Shown here in pieces: positions 1-6,629 of a DNA stretch of 10,149 nt; the first letter of the stretch is position 1, and each line of letters begins with the position of its first letter. The notes beneath the pieces are model-generated. The model was given only the letters and a program-made list of their open reading frames with translations, ran no database searches and was not told where the DNA came from. The translations under genes and the position numbers were made by a program. The DNA is from Bacillota bacterium (GTDB taxonomy: Bacteria > Bacillota > Clostridia > Peptostreptococcales > Anaerovoracaceae): assembly GCA_023394035.1 (NCBI GenBank), contig JAEXBK010000065.1, forward strand, positions 1 through 10,149. Direction: 5' to 3'.

Positions 1-1976
1 TCCTTCAGCCACTGCTCCTTAGCCTTTTCAAATTCTTCCTGGCTATATGATTTTTCGAGCATATGGCGACCCTTCAGTCTGTACATCGTGATACCCGTCA
101 TCGAATAGCTTCTGTCAAAGATCGTCATGTTCGATGCAACATATCCGTCATTCTTGAGCCTGTAAGGTATGAAGAGAACTTCGTCAAGCGCATATTCTTC
201 AGCCTTTGCGAAGAGGCTGTAACGCTTTGCCATATCCTGAGTTTCTTCCTTTGCTTTTTCGACAAGAGAATTGAATACGAACTGAGGCTGTCCTACGAGC
301 TCTTCATTTGCGATGATGCCTTTGTCGTAGTCTTCCTTGGTATAAATATATCCCGTCTTATATTCTTCGCCCTGGATGTATTCCTGACTTCCGAAAGTCC
401 ACTTATAGCTGAAAGGCTCAAAGAAGGTTGCCGGATCAGCGTAGTCAGGGCCCCAGCCCTGCTCATAAAGTCCCCATATTCCCGGACGGCGCACTTCCGA
501 AATATAGTTCGTAGCCGGTCCTGCATATACTGTAATATTGATAAATTCCTGTCCGAGAACTGATTCAAGTTGCTTTTCGAGAAGCTGGCAGCTCTGATCC
601 TGGTTCGGAGATGAAGGATTGTAGTACATCGGGATCTCGATAGGAAGAGTTGCCCCTGCAGCCTTAAGCTCTTCCATCGCCTTATCACGATATTTCTTTG
701 CTTCGTCTTCGTTAAAAGGATCTTTCTTAAGCTCTTCAGCTCTCTGGCTGAACGAGTTGTAATCCTTTCCGTCCGTAATGGCAAATCCGTCAGGCATCAT
801 TCTGTTCCATGCAAGCTCTTCCGGATGTGTAGGGTCATATGCCGATACCGAATACGCCTTATTCAGTCCGAAGTAAACGGCTTTTCTGAAGTTCTTGTTA
901 TTTACAGCTTTCTTGTAGTTTTCGTTTGCAGCCTTGTCTGCAAAGTTAGGGTTGAAGTTAAGCAGCATGTACTGTACGCCGCCCGAAGGCATCGTCGAGT
1001 GTACGAATTTTGCATTTTCGCCCTTGAGCCAATCATCAAGTATCGCCGTCGTAATATTACATTCGTCGATCTCGCCGCGAGCATACATCTCAGGTGCAAT
1101 CGAATCAGCCTGCGCGTTATATTTACCTACGGCCTTTGTGATGAATACCTTGTCGGCATCCCAATACTTTTCGTTCTTTGTCCAAACATATTCTTCCTGT
1201 GGTAGCCAGCTGCTGCATATATATGCGCCGTTGTAGAGGATTTTGTCCCTGTCCGTTCCGAATTCATTCGTAACAGGCTTACCTTCCGTACCATCATCGT
1301 TGACTACCGGCGTAGGGTTTTCCACCTTAAGTGATTCATAAAATTCACCGTATACAGGCATGTAGCAGTTATATCCTAAAAGCGTCAGGAAGTATGCGCA
1401 CGGCTGACGCAGATGATAAACGAGAGTATAGTCGTCCTTAGCCTCTACGCCGAGTTTTGTGAAATCCGTTATAGCCTTGTTGAAAAGCTCAACGCCGTTT
1501 TTTACATATGAAACAAGCATATCCGGAGTTTCGGCAGCAAATTCAGGGTTTGCAATAAGGCGTGCCGCATATACGAAGTCCTTTGCCGTTACAGGTGCAA
1601 CCTCCTGCCCTTCACAGTCATACCATTTAGCATCGTCGCGAAGATTGAAGGTCCATGTAAGCCCGTCTTCCGAGGTCTCCCAGCTCTTTGCAAGACAAGG
1701 AACTATCTTTCCCTGGCTGTCAAATTCAACAAGCGTATCAACAAAATTCGCAAGCGACTTATGGTTCTGGCTAATCGATGTTACAAGGTAGTTCATCGTA
1801 GTTATCTCAGACGAATACAGATAGTTATATTCCGTGTCTGCCGCAAATTTTATATCTGAATACGGGTCTTTCCCGCCGGATTCCCCGCCGCCTTGAGCGT
1901 CTCCCGAATTTCCACATCCCGCTAAAACGCCTATCAGCATAAGTATGCTGATAAGTACAGCCAACAACCTTTTCAT
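1..1976 (-). CDS. Peptide-type ABC transporter substrate-binding lipoprotein (SBP_bac_5 family), C-terminus cut by window edge
   Basis: Extracytoplasmic receptor, likely for oligopeptides, handing substrate to an Opp/Dpp-type ABC permease. The frame is open from ATG at 1976 to the left edge: 658 complete codons and no stop. Residues 1-21 form a lipoprotein signal peptide: MKR, a hydrophobic core, then lipobox LAGC with Cys21 as the lipidation site. A Gly/Ser-rich linker follows. Family hallmarks are DGLTWTFNLRDDAKW (about 104-118), VTAKDFVYAARL (129-140), a YNGAY...W...KNEKYWD block (248-272) and QGWGPDYADPATFFEP (506-521). The tail, with YRLKG near 632-636 followed by a charged helix, resembles the usual C-terminus, so only a few residues are probably missing. 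At 658+ residues it is longer than the roughly 540-residue E. coli OppA. AAAGGAG lies 8 nt before the ATG. The gene has its own promoter after two terminators, so it is probably a separate unit from the V-ATPase operon. The true ligand cannot be read from sequence, and no permease genes are in view. Confidence 0.93.
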   Translation of the reverse strand, partial: MKRLLAVLISILMLIGVLAGCGNSGDAQGGGESGGKDPYSDIKFAADTEYNYLYSSEITTMNYLVTSISQNHKSLANFVDTLVEFDSQGKIVPCLAKSWETSEDGLTWTFNLRDDAKWYDCEGQEVAPVTAKDFVYAARLIANPEFAAETPDMLVSYVKNGVELFNKAITDFTKLGVEAKDDYTLVYHLRQPCAYFLTLLGYNCYMPVYGEFYESLKVENPTPVVNDDGTEGKPVTNEFGTDRDKILYNGAYICSSWLPQEEYVWTKNEKYWDADKVFITKAVGKYNAQADSIAPEMYARGEIDECNITTAILDDWLKGENAKFVHSTMPSGGVQYMLLNFNPNFADKAANENYKKAVNNKNFRKAVYFGLNKAYSVSAYDPTHPEELAWNRMMPDGFAITDGKDYNSFSQRAEELKKDPFNEDEAKKYRDKAMEELKAAGATLPIEIPMYYNPSSPNQDQSCQLLEKQLESVLGQEFINITVYAGPATNYISEVRRPGIWGLYEQGWGPDYADPATFFEPFSYKWTFGSQEYIQGEEYKTGYIYTKEDYDKGIIANEELVGQPQFVFNSLVEKAKEETQDMAKRYSLFAKAEEYALDEVLFIPYRLKNDGYVASNMTIFDRSYSMTGITMYRLKGRHMLEKSYSQEEFEKAKEQWLK

Positions 1977-1984
1977 TCTCTTGT

Positions 1985-1992
1985 CTCCTTTC
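1985..1992 (-). promoter_or_regulatory. Ribosome binding site of the lipoprotein gene
   Basis: On the minus strand this reads GAAAGGAG, and it ends 8 nt before the ATG at 1976. The spacing is near ideal. It fixes this start, which is also the one that gives a complete lipoprotein signal peptide. Confidence 0.8.
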
Positions 1993-2008
1993 ATTGATCG
2001 CTTAGAAA

Positions 2009-2030
2009 AATCGAATGGCTTCATTCGATT
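2009..2030 (-). promoter_or_regulatory. Perfect 9-bp inverted repeat (hairpin) in the leader of the lipoprotein gene
   Basis: On the minus strand the arms are AATCGAATG and CATTCGATT with a 4-nt loop (AAGC). The 3' arm runs straight into three more T residues, making a run of five T counting the two in the stem. The repeat lies between the predicted transcription start (near 2053) and the ribosome binding site at 1985-1992. Two readings fit: a weak intrinsic attenuator, or a DNA operator for a dimeric repressor just downstream of the start site. The stem is AT-rich (3 GC pairs of 9), so an efficient terminator is doubtful. Its function is inference; the symmetry is directly visible. Confidence 0.5.
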
Positions 2031-2059
2031 CCCTCTAAATTATTAGTTAATTTATCTTA

Positions 2060-2087
2060 ATTTTAAGACTTCTAAAAATTTTGTCAA
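2060..2087 (-). promoter_or_regulatory. Sigma-A (sigma-70 type) promoter of the lipoprotein gene
   Basis: On the minus strand, TTGACA (2087-2082, perfect consensus -35) is followed by a 16-nt spacer and TAAAAT (2065-2060, 5 of 6 to the -10 consensus). Upstream, up to about 2120, is an A/T-rich stretch that includes a run of nine A, which could act as an UP element. Transcription would start near 2053, leaving a leader of about 75 nt before the ATG at 1976. It is the best promoter-like match I found between the two transcription units. Confidence 0.75.
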
Positions 2088-2137
2088 TGGAAATTTATAA
2101 TTTTTTTTTGATTTTTATTAATCAAATCAACCCCTAC

Positions 2138-2160
2138 TGTGCCGCGTCTTGCTAGGCACA
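2138..2160. repeat. 6-bp inverted repeat TGTGCC / GGCACA upstream of the lipoprotein promoter
   Basis: The arms lie at 2138-2143 and 2155-2160, separated by 11 nt, with the near edge about 50 bp upstream of the -35 box. It is GC-richer than the surrounding promoter DNA. It could be a regulator half-site pair or an extra hairpin after the terminators. Arms of this length can occur by chance. Confidence 0.25.
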
Positions 2161-2164
2161 CAAC

Positions 2165-2188
2165 AAAAGCCGCCCGCAGGCGACCTTT
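2165..2188 (-). terminator. Second intrinsic terminator after the V-ATPase operon
   Basis: Read on the minus strand, AAAGGTCGCC (2188-2179), loop TGCG and GGCGGCTTTT (2174-2165) form a 10-bp stem with two G-U pairs. It is GC-rich near the loop, ends in four T, and is followed by GTTGTG. It lies about 18 nt beyond the first terminator and looks like a back-up site isolating the lipoprotein promoter from read-through. Confidence 0.6.
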
Positions 2189-2205
2189 GCAATAATTTGA
2201 AATTC

Positions 2206-2249
2206 AAAAAACCGCCGCGCCTTAACTTCTTAAGGGTTGCAGCGGTTTT
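2206..2249 (-). terminator. First intrinsic terminator of the V-ATPase operon
   Basis: Read on the minus strand, the outer stem pairs AAAACCGC (2249-2242) with GCGGTTTT (2215-2208). An inner stem pairs CCTTAA (2235-2230) with TTAAGG (2225-2220), and a small internal loop separates the two. The last arm ends in six T (2211-2206), as expected for rho-independent termination. It lies about 190 nt after the atpD stop. The outer arms are symmetric, with A on one side and T on the other, so some function in the plus direction is possible, but no plus-strand gene would use it. Confidence 0.75.
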
Positions 2250-2438
2250 GGATTTTGTTTCGGCTGTTCAATAGGTTTGGCTTTTGCCTTCCGTAGATAT
2301 TTTGCTGAAAATCATGCATAAAAAAGAATTATACATAAAAAGCTCTGCATATGATACGGTTCCTTACCATGTCAGGCGACTTGCATATGGTAATGCCCAT
2401 CCTGAGCATGTCGTGCTCAATGCATAAGCCTCAGCCGT
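2250..2438. other. Gene-less region after atpD with several inverted repeats
   Basis: I see no gene here. The stretch would be the 3' untranslated part of the V-ATPase transcript. It contains a 6-bp inverted repeat with a 5-nt loop (TGAGCA 2403-2408, TGCTCA 2414-2419) and a 7-bp one (TTACCAT 2364-2370, ATGGTAA 2387-2393). The latter encloses a 3-bp GTC/GAC stem, giving a bulged hairpin. Four TGCATA hexamers start at 2315, 2346, 2382 and 2421. Small ORFs of 23 and 29 codons exist but lack ribosome binding sites. The hairpins may protect the 3' end of the mRNA; that is inference. Confidence 0.4.
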
Positions 2439-3122
2439 CTACATATCAGCCTTTGCTTTTTCGCGAGCCTTGTCTTTGAAGTGGTGGGCTTCTTCGAGCA
2501 CCATATCCTTAACCTTTATGAGGCGGATCGTGTTGTCACGAGCCGTTTCTTCGAGCTTCATCGAGATGTATTTGATGTTCTTCTGCGCATCCGGAATTAT
2601 TACGTGCTCGAGAGCATTTACACGGCGGCGCGTCTTTTCAATTTCAGCCGCCATGAGCTGGCAGGCTTTTTCGGTTTCGGCAAGACGCACCATATCGTCA
2701 GTAATCTCGTCAAGAGAGCTGACGGCGGCATCGAGATCTCCGGATGTGAAGGCAAAGCCGTAAGAATATATGTCCGCCTCGTCTGCCGATTTTGTCTTAA
2801 TTTTGAATACGGGTATGTTGACGCTCATGATGTTTTTTGTCGCAAGCTCAAGCTGCACCTCCTGTTTAGGAAGCATCAGTGCAGTTTTGATTGTCTGCTC
2901 GTCCATCGCAGCCTTTGCTATAACAAAATTAGCGTTGGCAGCTTTGATGCCGGCTTCGACTTTTTTTCGGAGCGCCATATTTTCTCTAACCATATTCATG
3001 AACTGGCGCATCAGCTCATCACGCTTATCCTTAAGCAGCTTGTGCCCCTTTATGGCAACCGCAAGCTTCCCTTTGATGCGAGTGAGCTCCATTCTGGTAG
3101 GTATTATCTGACTCGATGCCAT
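2439..3122 (-). CDS. atpD: V-type ATPase subunit D (central stalk rotor shaft)
   Basis: Central shaft of the V1 rotor: with F it turns inside the A3B3 head and transmits torque to the C/K rotor in the membrane. The 227-residue protein is almost wholly helical. It has the two long coiled-coil arms typical of the family: the N-terminal arm with PTRMELTRIKGKL and GHKLLKDKRDEL (about 8-37), and the C-terminal arm with RRRVNALEHVIIP (165-177). A short globular section lies between them (about 95-135). Length matches E. hirae NtpD. The start is set by AAAGGAGG at 3131-3138, 8 nt before the ATG and immediately after the atpB stop; the gap to atpB is 15 nt. An earlier ATG inside that gap is out of frame. 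It is the last gene of the operon in this window. Not to be confused with F-type atpD (beta). Confidence 0.97.
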   Translation of the reverse strand: MASSQIIPTRMELTRIKGKLAVAIKGHKLLKDKRDELMRQFMNMVRENMALRKKVEAGIKAANANFVIAKAAMDEQTIKTALMLPKQEVQLELATKNIMSVNIPVFKIKTKSADEADIYSYGFAFTSGDLDAAVSSLDEITDDMVRLAETEKACQLMAAEIEKTRRRVNALEHVIIPDAQKNIKYISMKLEETARDNTIRLIKVKDMVLEEAHHFKDKAREKAKADM

Positions 3123-3137
3123 TATACATACCTCCTT

Positions 3138-4511
3138 TTACTTTGCTTCATAGTATTCGTCAAGCCACTTGTCGTTTATACGCTTAAGCTCCGAGCGAGG
3201 CAGCAGCCTCAAAAGCTCCCATCCGATCGAAAGCGTTTCTTCTATTGAACGGTCTGTAGAATAGCCCTGACTTACATATTTGGCCTCAAATTCATCGGCA
3301 AAATGAGCATATTTAAGATCTATTTCCGTAAGAGCAGCCTCGCCGAGAATCGTCATCAGCTCTTTCGCGTTCTTACCTCTCGCATACGCCGCAAAGAGCT
3401 GGTTCATCGTATTCGCATGATCGCCCCTCGTCTTTCCTTCACCGATTCCTTTATCCTTGAGACGCGAAAGCGACGGAAGTACGTCGATCGGAGGCTTAAG
3501 CCCTTTTCTGTAAAGGTCACGCGAAAGAATGATCTGACCTTCCGTAATGTATCCCGTAAGGTCTGGAATCGGATGAGTCTTGTCATCCTCAGGCATTGAC
3601 AGAATAGGGATCATCGTTATAGAACCTGATTTCCCGACCTGACGACCGGCTCTCTCATATATTGAAGCAAAGTCGGTATACATATAGCCCGGATAGCCTC
3701 TTCTTGCCGCAACCTCTTTACGGGCTGCAGATACTTCACGAAGAGCGTCCGCATAGTTTGTAATATCGGTCAAAATTACGAGCACGTGAATATCGCAGTT
3801 AAATGCGAGGTATTCCGCTGCCGTAAGCGCCATTCTCGGAGTCGATATACGCTCTACCGCAGGGTCGTTTGCAAGATTGATGAACATTACCGTTCTGTCT
3901 ATCGCACCCGTTTCCTTAAAGGACTGGACGAAGAAGTTGGATTCTTCAAAGGTTATTCCCATTGCAGCAAATACTACCGCAAATTTTTCGTCCTTGCCGC
4001 GTACCTTTGCCTGCTTTGCTATCTGTGCCGCAAGCTGTGCGTGAGGAAGTCCGGAAGCCGAAAAGATAGGGAGCTTCTGACCTCTTACAAGGGTGTTAAG
4101 CCCATCTATTGCGGAGATGCCCGTCTGGATAAATTCCGCCGGATAAATTCTCGCCGCAGGGTTCATAGGCTGTCCGTTTATATCCCTGCGCTCGTCCGGA
4201 AGGATTTCAGGCTCCCCGTCTATAGGTCTTCCCATTCCGTCAAAGATTCTGCCGAGCATGTCTTCCGAAACGCCGAGCTCAAGGCTTTTGCCCAGAAATC
4301 TGACCTTGCTGTTGCTTAAGTTTATACCTGCGGAATTTTCGAAAAGCTGTACTACCGCCGTATCTCCGTCTATCTCAAGCACCTTGCAGCGGCGCTTTTC
4401 TCCGTTTGCAAGCTCTATTTCTCCAAGCTCGTCGTATGTTACATTTTCTACTCCGCTCACCATCATCAGAGGGCCTGCGATTTCCTGTATTGTCCTGTAT
4501 TCTTTAGGCAT
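3138..4511 (-). CDS. atpB: V-type ATPase subunit B (non-catalytic nucleotide-interface subunit)
   Basis: Non-catalytic partner of subunit A in the cytoplasmic A3B3 hexamer. It contributes to the catalytic interface without hydrolysing ATP. The protein has 457 residues, close to the usual 460. Domains in order: N-terminal beta-barrel (about 1-75, with EIAGPLMMVSGV), a nucleotide-fold core, and a C-terminal helical domain (about 360-457). The P-loop region reads SGLPHAQLA (153-161) and lacks the GxxxxGKT lysine, as expected for B. Other conserved blocks are FAAMGIT (181-187), ILTDITNYADALREV (246-260) and RRGYPGYMYTDFASIYERAGR (270-290). Arg350 in LPSLSRL is the likely arginine finger reaching into the A active site. 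The ribosome binding site AAAGGAGG (4520-4527) is embedded in the last codons of atpA, 8 nt before the ATG, and only 3 nt separate the two genes. This suggests translational coupling that would help keep A and B equimolar. Confidence 0.98.
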   Translation of the reverse strand: MPKEYRTIQEIAGPLMMVSGVENVTYDELGEIELANGEKRRCKVLEIDGDTAVVQLFENSAGINLSNSKVRFLGKSLELGVSEDMLGRIFDGMGRPIDGEPEILPDERRDINGQPMNPAARIYPAEFIQTGISAIDGLNTLVRGQKLPIFSASGLPHAQLAAQIAKQAKVRGKDEKFAVVFAAMGITFEESNFFVQSFKETGAIDRTVMFINLANDPAVERISTPRMALTAAEYLAFNCDIHVLVILTDITNYADALREVSAARKEVAARRGYPGYMYTDFASIYERAGRQVGKSGSITMIPILSMPEDDKTHPIPDLTGYITEGQIILSRDLYRKGLKPPIDVLPSLSRLKDKGIGEGKTRGDHANTMNQLFAAYARGKNAKELMTILGEAALTEIDLKYAHFADEFEAKYVSQGYSTDRSIEETLSIGWELLRLLPRSELKRINDKWLDEYYEAK

Positions 4512-4514
4512 GGC

Positions 4515-6281
4515 TTAGTCCTCCTTTGCAAGCGCTTCCGCAATCTGCACATCAAGCTCACGCCCTATGCGTTCAGCCTCATCTGCAACCTTTTCCTCAG
4601 GCGTATATTTGAAACGCCCTATCGCTTCTCTTATAGGCATCGCAACGAGAGCATCGATCGATGCGCCTTTGGCGAGCGCGAGCTTTGATTTATCGTAGAA
4701 GCTCATGACGAGCTTCATCATCGTAAACTGTTTTCCGAGCGACGAATATGTATCTACTTCATCAAAGCTGTTCTGGCTCAGGAAGTCTTCACGCACGGAT
4801 CTTGCCGCTTCCATCTTAAGCCTGTCCATAGGCGAGAGTGCATCCATACCGACCATCTGTACGATTTCGTTAAGCTTTGACTCGTCCTGAAGCAGACTCA
4901 TCATATCCTGACGGCCCTCCATCCAGCCTTCGGAAACTTCTCTGTCAAACCATGCCGCAGTATCGTCGAGATAGAGCGAATAGCTCGTAAGCCAGTTGAT
5001 TGCAGGGAAGTGACGCTGATATGCGAGATTTGAATCGAGTCCCCAGAAAACCTTTACGATACGAAGCGTTGCCTGCGATACAGGCTCCGAAATATCGCCG
5101 CCCTGAGGAGATACCGCACCGATAACGGAAAGTGCGCCTTCACGGCCCTCCTTACCGAGAGATACGACATAGCCCGCTCTCTCGTAAAACTGTGCGAGTC
5201 TTGAGCCGAGATATGCAGGATAGCCCTCTTCACCCGGCATTTCCTCAAGACGCCCCGACATCTCACGGAGAGCCTCCGCCCACCTCGATGTGGAGTCCGC
5301 CATCAGCGCAACCGAATATCCCATGTCGCGGAAGTATTCCGCAATCGTAATTCCCGTATAAATCGAAGCTTCACGCGCGGCAACAGGCATATCCGATGTA
5401 TTGGCGATCAAAACCGTCCTCTCCATCAAAGATTTCCCGGTCTTAGGATCTTCGAGTTCAGGGAACTCGTTCAGAACGTCCGTCATCTCGTTTCCGCGTT
5501 CACCGCAGCCTATATATATTACGATGTCGGCTTCCGCCCACTTTGCAAGCTGATGCTGTATTACCGTTTTGCCCGATCCGAAAGGACCCGGAACAGCCGC
5601 CGTTCCGCCTTTTGATATAGGGAAGAAGGTGTCTATTACACGCTGACCCGTTATAAGCGGCTTGTCTGGCTGCAGCTTCTTTGCATAAGGGCGTCCGCGT
5701 CTTACAGGCCATTCCTGCATCATTGTTATCTCTTTGTCGCCGTCCTTTGTTTCGACCACCGCGACCGTTTCCAAAATAGTGAACTCGCCGCTTTTGATTT
5801 CCTTGACCTTGCCTGAAACACCCGGCGGAAGCATTATCTTGTGAAGAACAATTTCCGTTTCCTGAACCGTTCCGAGCACATCTCCCGGACCAACCTCTTC
5901 TCCGACCTCTGCAATCGGAACAAATTCCCATTTCTTCTCTCTGTCGAGCGAGTCAACATGGATTCCTCTCGCAAGGCTGTTTCCCGCAACCTTCATTATT
6001 GAACTCAGCGGACGCTGTATGCCGTCGTAGATGCTTTTGATGAGTCCCGGTCCAAGCTCTACCGACATAGGGTAGCCCATTGAGACTACCGGCATTCCCG
6101 GTCCGAGACCCGATGTGACCTCATAAACCTGAATGTACGCCTCATCGCCGTGCATCTCAATTATCTCGCCTGTCAGCAGCTCGTCGCTAACATGCACAAC
6201 GTCGAACATATTGGCGTCGCGCATGCCGGAGGCAATGACCAGCGGCCCTGCCACTTTTTTTATAGTACCTTTACTGAACAT
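4515..6281 (-). CDS. atpA: V-type ATPase catalytic subunit A
   Basis: Catalytic ATP-hydrolysing subunit of the V1 head. From the ATG at 6281 it has 588 residues, near the usual 580-600. In that numbering, Walker A is GPFGSGKT (232-239), the catalytic glutamate is Glu261 in GCGERGNEM, and Walker B is LMADS (326-330), followed by the conserved TSRWAEALREMSGRLEEMPGEEGYPAYLGSR region. The extra V/A-type-specific domain between barrel and nucleotide fold is present (about 110-195). The nucleotide fold and C-terminal helical domain appear intact. The start is uncertain: AGGAGG (6295-6300) lies 13 nt before this ATG but only 4 nt before an in-frame TTG at 6290, which would add three residues (591 in all). 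I favour ATG because the N-terminus then matches relatives such as E. hirae NtpA, which begin a few residues before GKI. It follows atpF by 15 to 24 nt. Confidence 0.97.
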   Translation of the reverse strand: MFSKGTIKKVAGPLVIASGMRDANMFDVVHVSDELLTGEIIEMHGDEAYIQVYEVTSGLGPGMPVVSMGYPMSVELGPGLIKSIYDGIQRPLSSIMKVAGNSLARGIHVDSLDREKKWEFVPIAEVGEEVGPGDVLGTVQETEIVLHKIMLPPGVSGKVKEIKSGEFTILETVAVVETKDGDKEITMMQEWPVRRGRPYAKKLQPDKPLITGQRVIDTFFPISKGGTAAVPGPFGSGKTVIQHQLAKWAEADIVIYIGCGERGNEMTDVLNEFPELEDPKTGKSLMERTVLIANTSDMPVAAREASIYTGITIAEYFRDMGYSVALMADSTSRWAEALREMSGRLEEMPGEEGYPAYLGSRLAQFYERAGYVVSLGKEGREGALSVIGAVSPQGGDISEPVSQATLRIVKVFWGLDSNLAYQRHFPAINWLTSYSLYLDDTAAWFDREVSEGWMEGRQDMMSLLQDESKLNEIVQMVGMDALSPMDRLKMEAARSVREDFLSQNSFDEVDTYSSLGKQFTMMKLVMSFYDKSKLALAKGASIDALVAMPIREAIGRFKYTPEEKVADEAERIGRELDVQIAEALAKED

Positions 6282-6294
6282 CTGTAACAATGTA

Positions 6295-6300
6295 CCTCCT
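6295..6300 (-). promoter_or_regulatory. Ribosome binding site of atpA with ambiguous start spacing
   Basis: A strong AGGAGG reads on the minus strand between the atpF stop and atpA. Four nt separate it from the TTG at 6290 and 13 nt from the ATG at 6281. Neither spacing is the usual 6 to 9 nt, so the site does not settle which codon is used. Confidence 0.7.
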
Positions 6301-6305
6301 GACGT

Positions 6306-6629
6306 TTAATGATCATTAGAGAACAGGATATCTGCACCGACGGCCTGTTCAACCGATTTCTTGACTCCCTCTATGCCGGAGCCCGTATTCCCCGATACGC
6401 CGGGGATTCTTATTATTGCAGGCAGCATTTTGCCTTTGTATTTCGATATTTCGCCTTCTATTCTCGATGCAAACGATTCCGTGATATACACGACCGCGCA
6501 TCCGTTCTTTGCTAATTCCGACAGCTTTGCTTCCGCCTCATCGCTCGTCTTTACGGGCACGGTTTCAAAACCGAGGGCGGCAAATCCGTATATGCTGTCA
6601 TAGTCACCCATCACCGCTATTCTATACAT
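6306..6629 (-). CDS. atpF: V-type ATPase subunit F (central stalk; equivalent of E. hirae NtpG)
   Basis: Small regulatory subunit that binds subunit D in the central stalk of V1. The 107-residue length is typical. The fold signature is visible: an N-terminal strand with MYRIAVMGDYDSIYGFAALG (1-20), a Rossmann-like core with CAVVYITE (44-51), and the conserved LPAIIRIPG (69-77) followed by a Gly/Ser-rich turn and AVGADIL (96-102) near the C-terminus. The start ATG at 6629 lies inside the end of atpC (8-nt overlap). Only a weak AAGGGA precedes it, so translation probably depends on ribosomes finishing atpC. A perfect 12-bp palindrome (TAATGATCATTA, 6307-6318) covers its last codons but looks incidental. 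It is not the F-type b subunit also called atpF. Confidence 0.95.
   Translation of the reverse strand: MYRIAVMGDYDSIYGFAALGFETVPVKTSDEAEAKLSELAKNGCAVVYITESFASRIEGEISKYKGKMLPAIIRIPGVSGNTGSGIEGVKKSVEQAVGADILFSNDH

Noticed and set aside
63..563. 166-codon open frame on the plus strand inside the lipoprotein gene
   Set aside because: It lies entirely opposite a well-supported coding region; the translation is low-complexity and Cys/Phe-rich with no family resemblance.
2230..2319. 29-residue minus-strand ORF preceded by TATAAT at 2333-2328
   Set aside because: There is no ribosome binding site and no -35 box, and the ORF runs into the terminator stem. Nothing in the sequence supports translation.
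2302..2335. Possible plus-strand promoter TTGCTG ... TATACA
   Set aside because: The spacer would be 22 nt, the -10 is poor and no plus-strand gene follows.
2329..2400. 23-residue minus-strand ORF after atpD
   Set aside because: It has no Shine-Dalgarno sequence, lies within a hairpin-forming region and has no recognisable product.
2481..3248. 255-codon open frame on the plus strand opposite atpD and the end of atpB
   Set aside because: It is antisense to clearly conserved V-ATPase genes, its product has no recognisable features, and it shows no promoter or ribosome binding site. It is a reverse-strand shadow.
6307..6318. Perfect 12-bp palindrome TAATGATCATTA at the end of atpF
   Set aside because: It is made by the last codons (Asn-Asp-His-stop) and has no loop or T-run. 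Nothing points to a regulatory role inside the operon.
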